From Hyphomicrobiales bacterium (GTDB lineage: Bacteria; Pseudomonadota; Alphaproteobacteria; Rhizobiales; Beijerinckiaceae): 9,082 bases of DNA. The position numbers and the translations under genes are program-made. Where the stretch lies: the NCBI GenBank assembly GCA_028290125.1, contig JAQGKM010000437.1, positions 1 to 9,082 on the forward strand. Direction: 5' to 3'. The notes under the pieces are model-generated. The model did not search any database and was not told the DNA's origin. It was given only the letters and a program-made list of their open reading frames with translations. How positions within the stretch are numbered: position 1 is the first letter of the stretch; each line of letters begins with the position of its first letter. Positions 6,336 through 9,082 of this stretch are shown here, one piece after another.

Positions 6336-7433
6336 ATGACGAGCCCGACCAGTAAACACGATTCCGCGCCGGGCAATGTCGGCAATCTGGTGCGCGTGGC
6401 GCTCGGCTTTGCCGGATTGTTCCTCGCGCAGCGCGCCATGGGTGGACCCGTGGCCGCCAGGACTGTGCGAACGGCAAGGCAGGTCGAGCCGCGGAAAGGC
6501 GACGCGCCCGCTGTCAGCGGTCAGGATCCGGACAAGCCGCAAAGCAAGGCCGGTCAAGGCGCGGATACGCCCAGCGAGATTTCCAAGCGCGGCTGGAAGG
6601 AAATCCTCTGGCGCGTCTACGCGCAGGTTGATGACGATCGCGTGCTGGCGGTGGCGGCCGGCGTGACCTTCTATTCCCTGCTGGCGATCTTCCCGGCGAT
6701 CACCGCGCTGGTGTCCGTCTATGGCCTGTTTGCGGATCCGGTCAGCATTCAGAACCATCTGCAGACCGTGAGCGCCTTCATGCCCGGCGGCGCCATCGAC
6801 ATCATCGGCGAGCAGGTGCAGCGCATCGCGAGCGAAAAGGCGGGGCTGGGTTTTGCTTTCGTGCTCGGCCTCGGCACGTCGATCTGGAGCGCGAACGCCG
6901 GCATGAAAGCCTTGTTCGATGCTCTCAACGTCGCCTATGGCGAAAAGGAAACGCGCGGCTTCTTCAAGCTCAATCTGACGTCTCTGGCCTTCACCGCCGG
7001 CATGCTGCTGTTCGCCGTGATCGCGTTGACGGCGGCCGTCGGCGTGCCGATCGTGCTCGCGTGGTTGCCGCTCGGCGAAACGCTGGCGGCGGCGCTGCAG
7101 TGGCTGCGCTGGCCGTTGATGCTCGTGCTGCTCGGCCTCGCGCTCGCGATGCTGTATCGCTTCGGCCCCACGCGCAAGAAACCGCGCTGGCGCTGGCTCA
7201 CGGTGGGCAGCGGCTTCGCCAGCATCGCGTGGATCGTGGCTTCGGCAGCCTTCTCGTATTACGCGGCGAACTTTGGCAGTTACAACAAGACCTACGGCAC
7301 GCTCGGCGCCGCGATCGGCCTGATGACGTGGATCTGGATCTCGGTGATCGTCGTCATGATCGGCGCCGAGATCAATTCGGAGGTCGAGGCGCAGGCCGAG
7401 GGCGAGTCGCGCGAAGGCGAGGCGACGCGCTGA
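6336..7433 (+). CDS. YihY/BrkB-family integral inner-membrane protein
   Basis: The 365-residue protein belongs to the YihY/virulence factor BrkB family. These are multi-pass inner-membrane proteins whose biochemical role is not settled; early annotation as ribonuclease BN was an error. The conserved core starts near 84 and has about six hydrophobic segments (about 103-132, 172-190, 213-244, 258-275, 286-311, 322-345). The family signature near the end is clear: FGSYNKTYGTLGAAIGLMTW (313-332), followed by an acidic cytoplasmic tail. Before the core is an unusual extension: a short hydrophobic stretch (about 20-31) and then a Pro/Gln/Lys/Asp-rich linker (about 45-82). The ATG at 6336 has a good AGGAG site 5 bases upstream. 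The next gene begins 43 bases after its stop, so co-transcription is possible. The family call is firm; the function is open. Confidence 0.9.
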   Translation: MTSPTSKHDSAPGNVGNLVRVALGFAGLFLAQRAMGGPVAARTVRTARQVEPRKGDAPAVSGQDPDKPQSKAGQGADTPSEISKRGWKEILWRVYAQVDDDRVLAVAAGVTFYSLLAIFPAITALVSVYGLFADPVSIQNHLQTVSAFMPGGAIDIIGEQVQRIASEKAGLGFAFVLGLGTSIWSANAGMKALFDALNVAYGEKETRGFFKLNLTSLAFTAGMLLFAVIALTAAVGVPIVLAWLPLGETLAAALQWLRWPLMLVLLGLALAMLYRFGPTRKKPRWRWLTVGSGFASIAWIVASAAFSYYAANFGSYNKTYGTLGAAIGLMTWIWISVIVVMIGAEINSEVEAQAEGESREGEATR

Positions 7434-7462
7434 TTTCACGTCGCGGCCATGCTAGAAGGGCA

Positions 7463-7468
7463 GGGGAG
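7463..7468 (+). promoter_or_regulatory. Ribosome-binding site GGGGAG
   Basis: The purine-rich GGGGAG lies 8 bases before the ATG at 7477 and supports that start. An ATG at 7449 upstream of the site is in another frame and is not used. Confidence 0.6.
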
Positions 7469-7476
7469 ACGCCGCG

Positions 7477-7818
7477 ATGACCGACACGCCAATCGAAGCC
7501 TACCACGCGCATGTCTATTACGAGCCGGCCACGCGCGGGCAAGCCGAGCAGTTGCGCGCGCAGATGGAGCAGCTGTTCCCGACATGCCTCTATGGGCGGT
7601 GGCACGACAGACCCGTTGGGCCCCATCCCTCGGCCATGTTTCAGGTGGCGTTCGAGCCGGAGCTTTTCGCGCGGCTCGTTCCGTGGCTTATGCTCAACCA
7701 TGGCGATCTGACGATTTTCCTGCATCCCGAGACAGGCGACAATCTCGCCGACCATGAGCGTCACGCGGTGTGGATCGGCGCCAGCCAGACATTGAAGCTC
7801 GATCAGTTTCGCCGCTGA
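7477..7818 (+). CDS. DOPA 4,5-dioxygenase family protein
   Basis: This 113-residue, single-domain protein matches the small DOPA 4,5-dioxygenase family. Its characterised members are fungal and plant-associated enzymes that open the ring of DOPA in an extradiol manner; most bacterial members have no tested substrate. Family features are the opening YHAHVYY (H10, H12), a central GPHP (H50), and the histidine-rich end LNHGDLTIFLHPETGD (H75, H83) then DHERHAVWIG (H93, H96). Some of these histidines are expected to bind iron. The length is usual for the family, and no signal peptide is present, so it should be cytosolic. The start is set by the purine-rich site upstream. It sits between the YihY-family gene and a tiny unknown gene that starts 14 bases after its stop, probably one transcript. 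An aromatic catechol is the likely kind of substrate, by family only. Confidence 0.8.
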   Translation: MTDTPIEAYHAHVYYEPATRGQAEQLRAQMEQLFPTCLYGRWHDRPVGPHPSAMFQVAFEPELFARLVPWLMLNHGDLTIFLHPETGDNLADHERHAVWIGASQTLKLDQFRR

Positions 7819-7832
7819 AAGGAACAAGAAGA

Positions 7833-8042
7833 ATGGCCAAGGAACAGATCAGCCCCGAGACCATGGCGCTGCTGCGCATCAACGGGCTCGTCATGGACGG
7901 GCTCATCAAGTCGGGCGCGGTCGAGGCGAAATGGTTCATCGACAACCTCGACCGCCTGGCGCGCGAGGAACAGCACGGCCTCACACGCGCGATCATCGCC
8001 GGCATGGCGGATGCGTATCGCAAGGCGCATGTGCCGGAGTAG
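7833..8042 (+). CDS. Small helical protein of unknown function (69 residues)
   Basis: I do not recognise this protein. It runs from MAKEQISPET to AYRKAHVPE, is predicted to be mostly amphipathic helix, is rich in Ala, Leu, Arg and Glu, and has no cysteine, membrane segment or signal peptide. The ATG at 7833 is preferred over an open extension back to 7770, because the extension lies inside the preceding gene and a purine-rich stretch (AAAGGA at 7818-7823, then AAGAAG) precedes 7833. The gap from the dioxygenase-like stop is 14 bases, so the two are probably translated from one message. Its codon use has the same strong G/C bias at third positions as its neighbours, which supports real coding. 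Function cannot be inferred beyond the link to its neighbour. Confidence 0.65.
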   Translation: MAKEQISPETMALLRINGLVMDGLIKSGAVEAKWFIDNLDRLAREEQHGLTRAIIAGMADAYRKAHVPE

Positions 8043-8049
8043 GGGACGC

Positions 8050-8175
8050 CGTCATGGCGAGCGGAGCGAAGCAATCCAGAAGCAACGCGTGACCCCTCCG
8101 TCCTTGCGCGGTTGGAGCAGTGCTGCTCGCGGTCTTGCGTGCGTGACTGGATTGCTTCGCTCCGCTCGCAATGAC
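8050..8175. repeat. Long imperfect inverted repeat of the dispersed REP/MITE-like type
   Basis: Two 30-base arms, 8050-8079 and 8146-8175, are reverse complements with a single mismatch. Each carries the core GCGAGCGGAGCGAAGCAATC or its complement. Inside, 8085-8094 can pair with 8131-8140 (9 of 10 pairs counting one G-U), CTCC at 8096-8099 with GGAG at 8114-8117, and GAGCA with TGCTC around 8115-8128 as an alternative. The arm sequence is of a kind I know as dispersed in many proteobacterial genomes, where its spurious translation reads ERSEAIQ. It lies between a plus-strand gene ending at 8042 and a minus-strand gene ending at 8184, so the transcript hairpin could stop or protect both messages. 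No transposase is nearby. Confidence 0.85.
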
Positions 8176-8183
8176 GGGCGAGT

Positions 8184-9082
8184 TCACCCCAGCTGCAATT
8201 CCGGCAGGATCTTCGCGCCGAACTCCTCCAGCCCGTCGTGCATGGGCCAGAAGTGCAGCATGAAGAGGCCAATGCCCATCGCCTCGTAGCGCTTCATGCG
8301 CTCCACGATGGTCTTTGGCGTGCCGACGAGATTGGCGCCGACGCCCGACACGCCGACCGGCGACTGCGCGGCCACGCGCATGTGCTCGTCGGCCTTGGCC
8401 TGCGCTTCCTCTTCCGTCTCGCCGATGATGACGATGGCGTTGATGCCATATTGCATCTTGCGCCCGAGCGCCCGGACGCGGCTCTCCATCTGGCCGACTT
8501 CGTCATCGATGCGCTTCAGGCTCTGCTCGTAATTGGCGCGGTCCTTGTCGTAATTGACGAACCAGCATTCGCATTCCTGCGCGACGACGTTCATGCCCTC
8601 GTCGGCGCGGCTGGCGGCGTAGAAGGGCGGATGCGGTGCGCGCACGGAGCGTGTCGGCATTTTCACGCCGTCGAGATGGTAGAAGTCGCCGTCGAAAGTG
8701 ACGGCCTCTTCGGTCCACAGGCGCTTCATCACCTGGATGAATTCCTGCATCTGCTTGTAGCGGCCGCCGTCGGACTCGATCCACTTGCCATACATGGTGT
8801 GTTCTTGCGGGCGCGTGCCGTTGACGATGTTGACGCAGAAGCGCCCGCCGCTGACGCGATCGAGCGAGGCGCCGAGCTTGGCCATGATGCGCGGATCGGC
8901 GATGCCCGGATGCACGGCGGCCATGATCTCCATCTTGCGCACCACCGGCGCCAGCGCGGCGGCGTAGATCCACGAGTCGAGATCCGGGCCGAACCAGCGC
9001 TGCGCGATCAGCGTGATGTCGAAGCCGAGTTCCTCGGCGCGGTTGAGCACCTTCACGGCATATTCGAACGAGGCGTCCGGCC
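8184..9082 (-). CDS. LLM-class flavin-dependent monooxygenase, SsuD/SfnG-like (N-terminus off the right edge)
   Basis: This is a luciferase-like TIM-barrel monooxygenase that should use reduced FMN and oxygen. About 298 residues are visible. Recognisable parts are RAEELGFD near the left barrel end, the strand and helix LGASLDRVSGGRFCVNIVNG, the following RYKQMQEFIQVMKRLWTEE, and the ending LVGTPKTIVERMKRYEAMGI then HFWPMHDGLEEFGAKILPEL. These resemble the group holding alkanesulfonate (SsuD), dimethylsulfone (SfnG) and pyrimidine (RutA) monooxygenases. A GTG at 9056 is available as a start, but the frame stays open to the window edge with sequence (SFEYAVKVLNRAEE) that continues the family pattern, so roughly 40-60 residues are probably missing. 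The substrate cannot be assigned, and no flavin reductase or transporter is visible. It converges on the inverted repeat, which lies 8 bases beyond its stop. Confidence 0.85.
   Translation of the reverse strand, partial: PDASFEYAVKVLNRAEELGFDITLIAQRWFGPDLDSWIYAAALAPVVRKMEIMAAVHPGIADPRIMAKLGASLDRVSGGRFCVNIVNGTRPQEHTMYGKWIESDGGRYKQMQEFIQVMKRLWTEEAVTFDGDFYHLDGVKMPTRSVRAPHPPFYAASRADEGMNVVAQECECWFVNYDKDRANYEQSLKRIDDEVGQMESRVRALGRKMQYGINAIVIIGETEEEAQAKADEHMRVAAQSPVGVSGVGANLVGTPKTIVERMKRYEAMGIGLFMLHFWPMHDGLEEFGAKILPELQLG

Noticed and set aside
5206..6477. A 423-codon open frame opposite the glycosyltransferase
   Set aside because: Antisense shadow; the plus strand carries clear glycosyltransferase motifs, the minus strand none.
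6261..7439. A 392-codon open frame opposite the YihY-family gene
   Set aside because: Antisense shadow rich in Arg, His and Glu; the plus strand has a ribosome-binding site and the family signature.
8050..8175. Insertion sequence or CRISPR remnant
   Set aside because: Only one inverted pair is present, with no transposase, no regular spacers and no direct repeats visible at the ends.
8011..8289. Small open frame encoding HGERSEAIQ
   Set aside because: This peptide is the well-known spurious translation of the dispersed palindromic repeat, not a gene.

Overview
The window is about 9 kb of GC-rich, tightly packed bacterial chromosome. The chemoreceptor tip sequences, non-ATG starts, surface-glycan genes and a dispersed palindromic repeat fit an alphaproteobacterium, most likely of the Hyphomicrobiales (Rhizobiales). 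That placement is an inference; nothing here fixes the genus. I found no tRNA, rRNA, CRISPR array, transposase or phage gene.

Region 1 (1-4149, minus strand) is a chemosensory operon read right to left. It begins with a soluble methyl-accepting chemotaxis-type protein with two signalling hairpins in tandem and no transmembrane or ligand-binding domain. Next comes a protein made of three CheW domains, then the methylesterase CheB, cut by the left edge. The genes overlap by 4 bases at each junction (TTGA and GTGA), so translation is probably coupled. CheA, CheR and CheY are not in the window. The set looks like a cytoplasmic, adaptation-capable array whose input enters by partner proteins rather than by a receptor sensor domain.

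Region 2 (4329-6258) holds an FkbM-family methyltransferase (minus) and a family-4-type glycosyltransferase (plus), transcribed away from each other from a shared AT-richer gap that contains a 10-bp palindrome. They probably decorate a surface glycan.

Region 3 (6336-8042, plus strand) has a YihY/BrkB-family inner-membrane protein with an extra N-terminal extension, a small DOPA 4,5-dioxygenase-like protein, and a 69-residue protein of unknown function. All three are closely spaced and could be one transcript.

Region 4 (8043-9082) starts with a long inverted repeat of a dispersed REP/MITE-like type, lying between converging genes. It is followed by a minus-strand luciferase-like (LLM) flavin monooxygenase whose N-terminus lies beyond the right edge.

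The most unusual content is the pairing of a double-hairpin soluble receptor with a triple CheW protein. The remaining genes are recognisable accessory or housekeeping families.
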